The notes under the pieces: generated by a model | What the model saw: only the letters and a program-made list of their open reading frames with translations | Databases searched by the model: none | What the model was told of the DNA's origin: nothing | Translations under genes and position numbers: made by a program | Part shown: positions 32,571-43,345 of the stretch, piece by piece | Layout of the letters: each line of letters begins with the position of its first letter | How positions within the stretch are numbered: the stretch's first letter is position 1 | NCBI GenBank assembly: GCA_958298945.1 | Contig: OY282607.1 | Span: 78,298,868 to 78,362,867, forward strand | Reading direction: 5' to 3' | DNA: 64,000 nucleotides | From: Atherix ibis | Lineage: Eukaryota; Arthropoda; Insecta; Diptera; Athericidae

Positions 32571-33302
32571 TTAATTATTGAAAATTTCTTGTACACTACT
32601 ATCGAAGGCTACATCTAAGCATGTAGCACCATCATTATCGACACGATTACGATCCGCGCCAAACTCAATTAACAATTTCAAACAATCAATATGACCACAA
32701 CTTGAAGCAAAATGCAGCGCCGTTTGACCATCAGAATCTTGCAAATTTACATCGGCTCCATTTTCAAGAACAAACTTTAAAATATCGACAGCATTACGAT
32801 CGGTTGCCCAATGAATTAATCCTAAGCCGGTGTCATCAAGTTCATTTAGTGATGAGTCGATTTTGCAAATCTCTTTAAATTTTGTGAAGTTTCTTTCTTT
32901 AACATAATCAAAAATGGTTTTCTCACATTCAGGAACAGTAGCCTCTGGCTCCGGTTGTTGAATAGATACACTCGCCCAAAAGGTCTTTTTTGTTGACGAT
33001 TTATCTGCTTGATCCCAGTCTGGGTGATAGTCATTTAATTTTTCGACATACATTTCCATTGCATCAGATGACCTCATATCACCTAATTTGTTCCATGCTG
33101 ACCACTTTGATTTGGCTTGGGCATTAAAAAATCCTGGTTTTGGTGTATTGCATTTGCCGCAAGTGCTTTGCTTATATAGTCCATAAAATTCCAATAATTT
33201 ATCTGATGAAACATTTGTAGAAATTTTCGCTAAATAATCAGCAGCTTTTTGAAATTTTTCCTCTAATCCAGTGCTTACGAAATCGTCCAAATCGTTCAAC
33301 AT
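32571..33302 (-). CDS. anox: Acyl-CoA-binding, ankyrin-repeat protein (ACBD6/anox type)
   Basis: A 243-residue cytosolic protein binding long-chain acyl-CoA. The acyl-CoA-binding domain spans about residues 8-95 with FYGLYKQSTCGKCNTPKPG (39-57) and KSKWSAWNKL (64-73), which carry the conserved ligand-contact Tyr, Lys and Trp positions. Two ankyrin repeats follow (about 159-224: GLIHWATDRNAVDILKFVL and QTALHFASSCGHIDCLKLL). Length and order match human ACBD6 (282 residues) and Drosophila anox. The start is the first ATG (33302); a frame-compatible TTG nine codons upstream is not used as start. It is intronless here, follows SLIRP by 87 bases on the same strand, and faces the ABCA gene tail to tail. 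Confidence 0.93.
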   Translation of the reverse strand: MLNDLDDFVSTGLEEKFQKAADYLAKISTNVSSDKLLEFYGLYKQSTCGKCNTPKPGFFNAQAKSKWSAWNKLGDMRSSDAMEMYVEKLNDYHPDWDQADKSSTKKTFWASVSIQQPEPEATVPECEKTIFDYVKERNFTKFKEICKIDSSLNELDDTGLGLIHWATDRNAVDILKFVLENGADVNLQDSDGQTALHFASSCGHIDCLKLLIEFGADRNRVDNDGATCLDVAFDSSVQEIFNN

Positions 33303-33363
33303 TATGTTAACATTACACACTAAAGGCAAAAACTAAACTTAAAATAAAAACATTAAAAAAAAA

Positions 33364-33374
33364 CTTTTTATATA
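33364..33374 (-). promoter_or_regulatory. TATA-like box before anox
   Basis: TATATAAAAAG on the minus strand, 62 bases upstream of the anox ATG and 16 bases after the SLIRP stop. It could drive a separate anox transcript. In an AT-rich genome it may be chance. Confidence 0.35.
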
Positions 33375-33389
33375 ATGATGATTTGTAAA

Positions 33390-33647
33390 TTATTGCTGTT
33401 TTTGAATATTAAGATTATTTCCTTCTAAAATGTGTTTCGATTTCTTCTCAATATTATCAACTGCTGTCTTGTTACTTAATGTGACGAAACCGTAGCTCTT
33501 CGAGCAACCGGTCTTCCTATCGAACACCACTTTAGCCGAATATACTTTTCCGAAATCTTTAAAATATTGCCGAAGTTCGGTGTGTCCAACAGTCCAAGGT
33601 AAATTTCCAACAAATAATTTGTAAGCTTGTCTACCGTTTGAGGCCAT
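33390..33647 (-). CDS. SLIRP: SLIRP-like RRM protein
   Basis: An 85-residue single-RRM protein. RNP2 is LFVGNL (11-16) and RNP1 is KSYGFVTL (50-57). LPWTVGHTELRQYFKDFG and FDRKTGCSKS are characteristic of insect SLIRP, which binds mitochondrial mRNA with LRPPRC and stabilises it. The protein is shorter than human SLIRP (109 residues) because the tail ends soon after the RRM. The start is the first ATG. A GTG seven codons upstream extends the frame, and an acceptor-like tract (TTTGTGAACAG) 16-20 bases before the ATG means a further 5' exon is possible. Probably co-transcribed with anox downstream. Confidence 0.88.
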   Translation of the reverse strand: MASNGRQAYKLFVGNLPWTVGHTELRQYFKDFGKVYSAKVVFDRKTGCSKSYGFVTLSNKTAVDNIEKKSKHILEGNNLNIQKQQ

Positions 33648-34288
33648 CACCGTCAAAAATCTGTTCACAAAACAAAAATTATATATGATTAGGTTATGTC
33701 AGAAATTTTATGAACAATTTTCTCATTTTGAGTTGATATTCATATATAATTACCAAAATTTTAATTAGAACGAATTTCGTCAACGCTAATACTTAAAGAA
33801 ATCAATTTCAAATTACTTATAAGAATTTAGTATAAATAGCGAAAAGTATGCAGCTGCACTGGGCACCGTATTCGAGAACAAAATGTCAATTATGGAAAAC
33901 TGAAAATACAATGCATTTGAGGGGTTTAAAAGAAAGTGAGAGAATTGTCGCTCTCTCTATATATCATATTCTCAGTACCAATTGCTTCTGATATTTGTTA
34001 TTGTCTCTATTATCAACTTTTATATATTTTAAAAGCTATTCCGGTATAAAAATGAATTTAAAAATATATCATATCGAAATATATAATATATAAAGAGAAA
34101 TCTGCAATGGAAAAGCAAACTGCGAATTCTGTAGGTTTAACTAAATTTATTATACTATGTCTATGGTTTTTGAGAGCATATAGTTGTCATGTGCTAGAGT
34201 GTTGTCAAAAAACAGCTGGTATTAAGATTTGTTTATGTAAATTTCAGAAAGCACGTGCTTATATTATTAATTTGTTAAATTTGTTTAG
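33648..34288. promoter_or_regulatory. Shared intergenic region of SLIRP and DPH5
   Basis: A 641-base AT-rich spacer between divergent genes, likely holding both promoters. An acceptor-like TTTGTTTAG directly precedes the DPH5 ATG, so its 5' UTR may be spliced. No specific factor site was picked out. Confidence 0.4.
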
Positions 34289-35188
34289 ATGTTTTATCTA
34301 ATTGGATTAGGTTTGGGTGATGCGAAGGATGTGACCGTAAAAGGATTGGAAATAATAAAAAAATGTGATCGAGTGTATTTAGAATCATATACATCAATAC
34401 TGACCTGTGGGCAGAAAGCTTTGGTAAAAAATTTTAATCGCATTTCTATTATTGGCTAATAAATTTATGCATACAAATTTTAGGAGGAATTTTATGGAAG
34501 GCCATTGATTTTAGCAGATCGTGAAATGGTCGAACAAAGCGCCGACGAAATATTAAACGATGCACTAATTAATGACATCGGATTTTTGGTTGTGGGCGAT
34601 CCATTCGGTGCAACAACACATACAGATTTGGTGCTTCGAGCTCGTGAAAAAGAAATTCCCTTTGAAGTTGTACACAATGCATCTATTATGAATGCGGTTG
34701 GATGCTGTGGACTACAATTGTACAACTTTGGGGAGACTGTATCAATACCATACTGGGAAGAGAATTGGAAACCTGACAGTTTTTATGATAAAATCAAAAT
34801 GAATAGATCGAATAATATGCATACACTCTGTCTACTAGATATTAAAGTAAAAGAACCTACACTAGAGTCATTGATGAAAAAAAAACGTGAATATATGCCA
34901 CCGAGATTTATGAGTGTTAGAGAAGCGGCAAATCAATTATTACAAATTCTTGAAACGAAAAGATGTGAAGACAATTTTTCAGAAGATATGCTAGCCTATG
35001 ACGAGAACTCATTATGCGTAGGTTTAGCTCGTGTTGGACATAAAACTCAACAAATCAAAGCTTGTTCATTAAGAGGAATGAGTTTATCAGACTTAGGACC
35101 GCCTTTACATTCGCTTGTTATGCCAGCCAAAAAATTACATCCTCTAGAGGAAGATTATGTAAAACAATTCTATAGAGAAATAAAATAA
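34289..35188 (+). CDS. Dph5: Diphthine methyl ester synthase DPH5
   Basis: S-adenosylmethionine-dependent methyltransferase that methylates the modified histidine of elongation factor 2 in diphthamide synthesis, in the cytosol. Two exons, 34289-34423 and 34484-35188, join in phase 0 to give 279 residues, the normal length of the family (285 in human). Visible motifs are GLGLGD at 6-11, VVGDPFGATTHTDL at 81-94, CCGLQLYNFGETVSIPYW and RFMSVREAANQLL. The intron is 60 bases with GT..AG ends. The start is MFYLIGLGLG, as in other eukaryotes. The stop codon overlaps an AATAAA run. It lies divergent from SLIRP. Confidence 0.96.
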
Positions 35189-35354
35189 AATTATTCATAA
35201 TTGATTTGTTATTTTTCAGTAAGGTAATATGTTGAAAATGACACTTAATCATAATATCGTTATATATAACCTCTTTACTTATATATAGACCAATTTAGTT
35301 CAATTTTCATGAAATATACAATAAAACGCAATGATTGGTAAAGCTAGGCAATTA

Positions 35355-36578
35355 TTGAGTGTAAGGGAAAGTTCTGTCGTTTTTGAACACTTGCACTTGT
35401 ATGCGTTGTCGAGTCTTAGCGAAAATTCTGATTCGACTGAAATCGATTTAAACCGTTAGATTACTGTATTTCTTATTTTTGTCAGTTTTTTTTAAACTTG
35501 TAAAACAGTCAACATGTGTGAAGCAAAAGTGCACTTAAGACATTGTATGTTGTAGGAGTTCCAAAACGGGAACAACGCGATGGAGGCAAAAAAAACGTGT
35601 GTGACGTGTTTGGAGAAGACGCAGTAACAGCTCGAACATGCCAGAGATGGTTTGCGAAATTTCGTTCGGGTGATTTGTCTTTGATAGATGAACCCTGATC
35701 AGGAAGACCATCAGATGTCAATGACGAAGTGCTACGCAGTATGATCAGGACAAATCCCATGTTAAATTCCGCAGAAGTGGCCTTTAAGTTAAGAATTTAT
35801 CAGACTACTGCTTTAGCGAATTATAAAAGGCTTCGTTTTGTGTTCAAACACTCTGTTTGGGTGCTACACGAATTAAGCGAAAAGAATTTAATGGATCGAA
35901 TTTGAATATGTTCTTCAAATATTGCTCGTCACAAAAGGAAACCGGTTTTGGATCGCTTGGTGACTGGTCATGAAAAGTGGATAGTTTATAAACATGTGGT
36001 AAGAAAAAGGGCATACGTTTACAAAGCGGAGGCACCACCGACCACATCCAAAGTTGGCGTGTATCAAAAGAAAGTTATGTTGTGTTGTTGGTGGGATCGG
36101 AGGGGTATTAACAACTATGAGTTGCTGAAAGAAAATTTTACGGTCGATGCTGATCGTTACTGTTCGCAACTTGATGTTTTGAATAAAGAAATTCAACGTA
36201 AACGTCCATATTTGGTCAACAGAAAGGGTGTAATTCTTTACCATGAAAAATAGTGTCAAGAAAAACTACAAAAAATTGCAGAGTTGGGTTGGGAAACTCT
36301 TCCTCAGCCAGCATATTCTCCAGATATTGCACCATCTGACTATCATCTGTTCAGGTCCCTGCAAAACTTTCTTGATGGAAATGAATATATAAATTATGAG
36401 GGCGTCCAAAGGACAGTGGAAGAATAATTTGCGTCCAAAAACAAGCACTTCTTTTCCAGGGGGTTGCATAAGCTGCCAGAACGCTGGCAGACAGTTGTAA
36501 CTAATAAAGGAAATTATATTTTGGATTAATTTTTGAATAAAAAGTGAAAAATTCGACAGAACTTTCGCTTAAACCCAA
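35355..36578 (+). mobile_element. Mariner family D, full-length inactive copy
   Basis: A 1,224-base element, TA on both sides, with termini TTGAGTGTAAGGGAAAGTTC and its near inverse at 36578. The plus strand encodes CQRWFAKFRSGDLSL, then a stop, then GRPSDVNDEVLRSMI. The first catalytic block is TGHEKW (Asp changed to His). Next come WWDRRGINNYELL, a second block LYHEK where HDNA is expected (also lost), and PAYSPDIAPSDYHLFRSLQ. Stops at 35697, 36251 and 36425 break it. It is of the irritans-like type by sequence flavour. Confidence 0.92.
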
Positions 36579-36585
36579 TATTTGT

Positions 36586-37075
36586 ACAAACACAAGATCA
36601 TTGAAAAATGTAGAAAACCTAGTTACTAACTTTGTGTGCTTAACTGGGGACGGAGGCAGATTTTTTGACGAATCAAGGTAATATAATCTCAACATCAACA
36701 TAGGTGCATACAAACCAAGACCATTTATTAACCCAAGTGCAAATAAACCAAGGTTGCAGTATTATTTGTTCGTATAGAAATCAAGATCATGCACTATTCA
36801 TGTAGCTTTGAGCTCATATACAGTAAATTAACGCCTTGGCGCTATACTTTGCAAAAAAAATCAATGTTTAAATTCCCTCGCCTGATTTTAAGCACACTCA
36901 TATATAATCAATGTAATTAACTCCTCACTTGCCTGAAATATTGATAGTTTCTCTACTAGAGATCGTCTAAATGACCCTACGTACGTAAAAATCAAGGTCA
37001 TTGTCCTTCAAGTGTTACTGGTATAAAATTAAAGGTCATTTACTCATCATGTGAGATAAGGTCATTGTGACCTGG
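36586..37075. promoter_or_regulatory. Cluster of AGGTCA-type nuclear receptor half sites
   Basis: Seven related motifs: CAAGATCAT (36592), CCAAGACCA (36713), CCAAGGTTG (36751), TCAAGATCA (36781), TCAAGGTCA (36992), AAAGGTCAT (37031) and the palindrome AGGTCATTGTGACCT (37059-37073). TCAAGGTCA is the consensus of FTZ-F1-type receptors and the palindrome is a perfect 3-base-spaced inverted repeat. Function is not shown; it may instead be a decayed minisatellite. Confidence 0.35.
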
Positions 37076-37079
37076 CTTT

Positions 37080-38369
37080 AAATGTAAACAAATTATTTCA
37101 TTCTTAGTGCTCGCATGCAAGTATCGAATAACTTCGAGATGTTTCATGAGTTGTGAAACAGATTTCCTTGCTGGTTCTAAGCGTCCGTGTCATGGCTACT
37201 TTTATTTCTTTACTTTTACATTTTATCTGATATACCAGGGGTTTTTCTTTTTTTTAAATTTCTATTATAGGCGTAATCATATTTTGTCTAGTATTGTGGA
37301 AATTTGGTATAGGCATTTTATATACTTAAATCTATACAAAACCTAAAAATTTCTAATTCAATAATGATGAACAAATAAAAATTTCCATTAATATGTCTTT
37401 TTTTCCATATTTTATAATTCAAATACACACACTTGTTACTATTCTATATATTATTTTGGTTATAACTTTTTTGATTTACTATTTTTGCGCTCAACAATTC
37501 TCTAAGGTTCAATGTAGATGTTCGAATTCGAATCTAACAAGTCCCTAAAGATTTACGAAAGCTTGTTTGGCTATATTTTAAAATAATTTAAGGACTCGCA
37601 TTGAAGTGTTTTTTGTTTGAGGCAAAATTCTAAAAGTCTGGGCAAAATGCCTTAAGTTCTTAACTTAATCATTCAATAAAAAAATAGTTATAAATGCCGT
37701 TAAGTCTATGCTCACCACCATATTTGTATTGGTACTTCAGTGAAATTGTTGTGAAAATATAAAATACAATTATAATATGGTATCATTACTAGCGATTATA
37801 TTATCACAGCAATTACATAATTTTCTATGAAATTTCATAGCCAGATTTTATCTGGGGGGTTTTTGGTAAAACGTAATGAAACGTCCTCAAGAGAATATTC
37901 ATTTAAAGTTGAAATTCCAAAATGAATTGGATTTAAAATGTAATGTTTTTAGTAAGTTGTTTTTATTACAAAATCCACAAATAATATTAAATAAATTAAA
38001 TAATATGATAAGCTAGAATTTTTTTTATTTATCACAAAGATTTTCTTCTATTAGCTGTAAAAGAATTAATTTCCCCTTAAATTATTCGTGCATTTTAGAA
38101 AATAGTAGCATTTATAGGTGTTTTTTTTTGTACATTTTCTAAAAGAAAGTTTCTTTTATTAATATTCCATTTCGAAATCAACGAAAGCTAAGCGATCATA
38201 AAAATATAACTCAAGTTATTTATTGATAGTCAAACGACGTGTTTATTATTTATATTGTTAACGATCTTACATAGATTCAATAGATAGACTTAAAGATGGT
38301 TTTCTTTATTTGACTAGTCGTTCCTGAATCGCTGTTCAGACTAGAATCACTCATATTTATACCGGTGCG
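37080..38369. other. Intergenic, nothing recognised
   Basis: AT-rich sequence with poly-T and poly-A tracts and no supported feature. Confidence 0.6.
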
Positions 38370-38960
38370 GCGTGCTTTTAGAACGGTGACATTTGGAGCA
38401 ACAATGTGCCATTAAATTTCTGTTTAAGCCTGCTGAATCCACCAGTTTGACTTGCGAAAAGTTGTGACGAGCTTATAATGGGAACATTTCTTATCAATGA
38501 GACAAGTTTTTCGATTGCATAAACCTCGCTCAGAAAGACCGTCGTCAACATCGAAAACGGATGAAAATGTGGGACGAGTAACTGCTCTTATAAAGCTCAT
38601 AACAACGGCTCTTCGTTTCAGATCGGACATTGCAGACACTTGGAAGCTCCACCATACACCGCTTCCTGTCTCATGACCATTTCCATCAACGTTTTTTTTA
38701 TCGGAAATGGGATTCCTTTGGTCCTCAGCTCCTTTATTCACTTAATCACATTCCTTGTGACTGTTTTCGTCCCCAACATAAACAAACAGTTGAAAGGGCA
38801 TCGCTTTGTTATTGTCGATAATATCCAAAGGAGTGTAACTGAGGAGCTGAGGGCAATTCCAGTTGAAACCTTCCAGCACTATAACGAAGAGTGGAAACAA
38901 TGCCTTCGCTGGTGTATAAGGTGAACCATCTCTTGGCTTTTCTTCAACATTCAAAATACC
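38370..38960 (+). pseudogene. Mariner transposase relic
   Basis: Heavily mutated plus-strand pieces: SERPSSTSKTDENVGRV-like near 38530, the HDHFHQRFF segment in place of HDNA, a FRPQHKQTVERASLC region in place of FFLFPxLKxxLxGHRF, and RSVTEELRAIPVETFQHY followed by NEEWKQCLRWCI at the C-terminus (38830-38925). It is closest to the relics at 19830-20560 and 59440-59560. The N-terminal domain is missing. Confidence 0.6.
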
Positions 38961-38989
38961 CGCCACAATACACGTCATGATATTTTTTT

Positions 38990-39900
38990 GCATCTGTTAA
39001 GAATAAAGTATTACGATTTTAATTATAGATTCATTAAAGTATTACAATTTTAATTATAGCGAATAATGGCATTTTAATCATCCAAACTTACTACGAAAAT
39101 GGGCATTCTGTAAATAGAATATTTCATCGAAAATCATCTTTAGCGACAAACCACATTTTCAAATCGACGGCCATGTTAACAAACAAAAAATTTTTGAATC
39201 TGGGGCGCGGAAAACCTCTCATAAGATTTTTAAAAAACTTATGCATCCTAAAAAGTTACCGTTTTTGCTGCGGTTTATGGGCTAGTGGAATTATTGGGAT
39301 GTTCCTCTTATGTGAATAAGCTTTGGTTTCAAACCAAAACACCTCTACGAGCCACAAAACACGTCAAAACTCCGGTTTGTGAATTGGTCGCCAAGATCTT
39401 GTTATTTGACGCCGTCAAGACCTAAAGAATAGTATTCGAAAAGAAATCGAGGCCGTTAATCCACTTTTATTAGGGAAAGTCATCGAAAATTTCGACGTTC
39501 GGATGAAGGGCTGTGAACTTGTCGAATCTGGGGCGCGGAAAACCTCTCATGAAATTTATCAAAAACCTAAAAAGTCACTGTGTTCTGCGGTTTATGGGCT
39601 AGTGGAATTATTCGGGTGAAAATGATTGCGAAGATATCGTTACAGTAAATATTGAAAGATATCGTGGCATATTAACAAACTTTTGTGGCCGAAATTGAAT
39701 CTTAGTAAGCTTTGGTTTCTACAAGACAGCGCTACAAGTCACACAACACTTATATAACTGCCCAGGAGAACTACTACCGCTCGTACCCTCGGACCCACCA
39801 ACATTGTATGTTTGTGAACAAGCATATGGAGGACCCTATTTATAGAATTAAAAATCATAAATATTTGGAAAAAAAACACAACAGTTTAAAAATTTTTTCC
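38990..39900 (+). pseudogene. DD41D-like transposase relic with internal duplication
   Basis: The string GAATCTGGGGCGCGGAAAAC occurs at 39196 and 39524, starting two diverged copies of a segment of about 110 bases at a 328-base period. Each leads into a reading like FCGLWASGIIG. The second is followed by DIVTVNIERYRGILTNFC, matching the family's VTVNGxRYRxMLTxF. C-terminal traces follow to about 39850. No intact frame or terminal repeat. Confidence 0.6.
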
Positions 39901-42689
39901 TAAATGTTAAATTAACAATAAAAATAAAATAAGAAAAATAAAAAAAAAGTTTCAAAAATGATTTCTTTATTTTTAAATGAAAGTATTTCGTTCCAATTTA
40001 TAAGTTCAACTTTACTATTGTACTTATTTTTATATTAATTATAATAAAATATAAAACTTTGAAATTCGATCAAAAATTTCAAATGTTTTATTAACATATG
40101 AAAAGAATTTCCTTCTTCTTTATTTTTTCATTTTTATTCATCTTATCTTCACAGTCAAATATAAATAAAATTTATTATGTTCTATACGGAATGAAGAAAA
40201 GAATCTTGAGATATGGAAACATAGATATTTTCCAAAAATGATTTATTAAATATGATTCCACTTTGAGGAAACCAAACCAAATAAATAGAAAACTTTACCT
40301 ATTACCATAATAATATTAATAATTCGAATAAAAACAAAACGTAAAAAAAATAAGTATTCTATTTCAAGCTAAAAGAACTGAAAGGAATAAAATTCATTTT
40401 TTTTCTTCATTTAATTCATATTTCAATATTTTGTTGTATTGCAAACCCCCTACCCCCCTTCTCCCCCTTCCCAGACCAAGAGTTTTAAAGAAAATGAAAA
40501 GAATCCTTCTTAAAACGACTACTCCAAATAGTGATGATAAAGCAACACATATTCATTGACATCAAAGGAAAGGAAAGAATTATTCGAAAATCAGATCGTA
40601 TTTTCTCTTGAAAAGGGTTCATTTTAGTCGCTTTTGTTCAAATACTATCACACTAAATAGGATTTTTTCTACTTCGTTTAAGAACGATTAAAGATAAAAG
40701 ATTTAAAAAAAAACTATTCACAAAGAAAATCCTCTCTTGAGTGTGTGGTAATTTATTTTAAAGTTATCATCAAACTTATTGTTAAATGAAAAATAGAAAA
40801 ATTAATATACAGACAAATGTGAACTATTCTTTTTTTTTTAAATTTCCATTGAATAAACGCACATCCTTTTTATCCTTGCTGTATATATTCAGAATAATAT
40901 GAACGTGTAGCAACTTTTAAAAGAATTGCTAGAGAAAATCCAATAAGGTGCAATTCTGTAATTATCCAAAATTATAGTATACTCCAGTACAATTAAGCTG
41001 GAGTTTAAGGACAAATTACTAATTATTTACTCATATGGTTGCCATTAAAAAATTTCGAATTTCGATGCACTTTATATAATAGAAAAATGCCTTTTAATTT
41101 TGAAATAAATACAAAATTATGCGTATTATTTCTTAAATAAATACCGAAAAATACAATAGCATCAGATTTGACAAGCATAAGTCTTCGAATTACGTTTGGA
41201 GTGTCCTTAACATTAAGTGTTGAGGGTAAAAAAGGAGATTTGCAAAAATTCCCATACAACGACTAACCGCCACTTATAACTTTCCATCGAGGAGGGAATT
41301 CTGCGCACGGACAATATTTGGGAGAATGTATAATTAAAAGCTCTCGAAAGTTAAAGAGGCTAGTGAGTAATGAATGGAACCATATGGAGTGAGGTGGCAA
41401 TTTTATAGAACAGCTGAGCAGAGATTGTTGTATGTTATTCTGTATACTCATAAAAGCCTATACTAAGTCACCGGTGCGAAAAGACATTCCGATGACATGT
41501 GGAAAATTTTTGATAACTTTTACAACCTCTTTCGCGACCCACCGAAAATGTTTACACTCTGGCCCTTCTCGTGCCTTCATGTCGTTTGCATGCACAACTT
41601 GATTCGATTTCGATGTAAATTTATACTTCACTGTACTCATCCATATAAATTTATATATTTCTTCATGGTGTGTTAATATATGTATGCACATATATAAGAA
41701 TTATGCGGCTTTTGCTGCGACCACAAAGTATTCGTGTATACAGTCCCGGTCAAAAGAGTTAACACAGCGACGTTCTCATTGAAAGGGATCTGTCATAAAC
41801 TTGGTCATAAATCATAATTCCCGTTAACGGATTTACGAATTTTCACCAGTCTCGTGCCATTCTTAATTAATATTTATTCTTTAATAAAATCGTTTACCGA
41901 AATATCGTGTAAATATTGTAATAATTCGTACATATCACAAATTCAACGGTGAGCTTTTGATTGACATGAATGAAAATTATATTTTACGAACACAAATAAT
42001 ATGATTAATGTTGAGTATATGTGAATATGTATACCAGATTATTGTGTTCTTCGATAAAAGCGGGTTAATGGGATAATTATGCATACCATATTATAAAAAC
42101 ATCGCACAAGTAGTATGACAGTGACATTGAGACAATTAATTTCTTGTAACATTTTCCATACTACATTTGTAATAAAAATTTATATGTAATTTAGTCTGAA
42201 TAATTTTAAACGAAGAAGTTTTATTTTGTAGCGTTATTGTAAGACTTTTATGTTTATGTATAATTTAGGAAAAAACATTATTATCTGATATTAGAATCGG
42301 TATTTTTGCTCGAAATAGTTTGCTATTATTTCATCATTGATAGACTCACACTTTAACGACGTTTCCAAATTATGAAAATTTTGAATAAAAAACATTCTCC
42401 GCATGAGTTATTCACATTTTATTTAAAACTAGATCGAACTGGTGAGACGAGGTATTTTTATTTCGGTCACTCATCCAATTAGAAAACAATTAGTCAAAAA
42501 TTTTAATGACCGCGAAAATTTCTTTTAAACACAAAACAAACTTTACTATTTCATTTCTTCCCATTTAAGCTTTATATTAGATAATTAGGATGTATATTTT
42601 TATTGTTAAGGATCATGAACATTTCTTTTAAACTCAAAACAAATTTTGCTATTTAATTTCATTTCTTCCAATTTTTATGACGCAGTAGC
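39901..42689. other. Intergenic; one isolated Tc1-like terminus
   Basis: Mostly AT-rich and featureless. At 41741-41770 the sequence CAGTCCCGGTCAAAAG followed by AGTTAACACA resembles a Tc1-like terminal repeat after TA, but no partner end was found. A more GC-balanced patch at 41260-41700 contains small open frames of unknown origin. Confidence 0.5.
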
Positions 42690-43200
42690 AGCATGCTACA
42701 CCTCCACGTCCTATTCCAACTGAAATTCCATACTTGTCGTATCTACTAACCAAATGGCACTTAACACCTTTAGCCATGCCTAGATAAACAGATAGGACCA
42801 ACGGCGCACGGTTTCTCTGTCCACACATTGGCCAAACACAATAAAACCAGTCTACTCAATGACCATTTCAAAACTCTGGCCAAGGAAACTTCTTAACCTC
42901 GTCCTTCATGCCATAAAACCAAGCTCGTCCTTCATGCCATAGCTGTGGCGTTCAACTAACCATTCCCCATATTTTAAATGAATGTCGCTTAATCCATAAT
43001 AGGACTCATTCTATTGTGGAACTTCTAGATCCAACAACTCTTTTTCCAAGTCCTTTCTTTTATTTTATAAAGGAAACTAATAAAATTTAACCATTTCTGA
43101 TTGCTCTCTCTAATTAACTATCGACCAGTTTTATTAGGGAAGCTGACAATGGTAACCTACATGTAACATGAAGTCACCAAATGGCCTTTGGCTCTGGACT
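42690..43200 (+). pseudogene. I-type LINE, ORF2 C-terminal relic and tail
   Basis: Shifted frames show TPPRPIPTEIPYLSYLLTKW (RNase H side), then CHSCGVQLTIPHILNECRLI near 42950-43010, a zinc-finger-like CxxC...H...C typical of I/Jockey ORF2 ends. Then comes the 3' tail with AAATGGCCTTTGGCTCT and an AAAC-rich stretch. CTCGTCCTTCATGCCAT is duplicated at 42898 and 42924. Confidence 0.65.
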
Positions 43201-43345
43201 CAGAGACCTTATAACAAACAAACAAAGCAAAACAAAAAGCATAGAGGGATGGAGTCTGGCGAGGTTCTCAAGCCCCTCAATAAATAAAGGAAGGAAGAAA
43301 GAAAAGCACAGTCGTTATGGTGCTGGGCTACCACCCAAGGGATCA
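43201..43345 (+). repeat. tRNA-SINE composite, copy 3 (truncated)
   Basis: It continues directly from the LINE tail and matches 22640-22790: ATAGAGGGATGGAGTCTGGC, then the tRNA-like CACAGTCGTTATGGTGCTGG. It is cut off before the B-box by the DD41D element starting at 43346. Confidence 0.7.

Noticed and set aside
33303..33329. N-terminal extension of anox from an upstream TTG
   Set aside because: The extension starts at a non-ATG codon, and the ATG at 33302 gives the expected ACBD start.
34107..34301. 64-codon open frame before DPH5
   Set aside because: It lies in a different frame from the DPH5 ATG, resembles nothing, and ends just inside the gene; probably 5' flank.
38424..38741. 105-codon minus-strand open frame
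   Set aside because: It overlaps the mariner relic read on the plus strand and shows no domain of its own.
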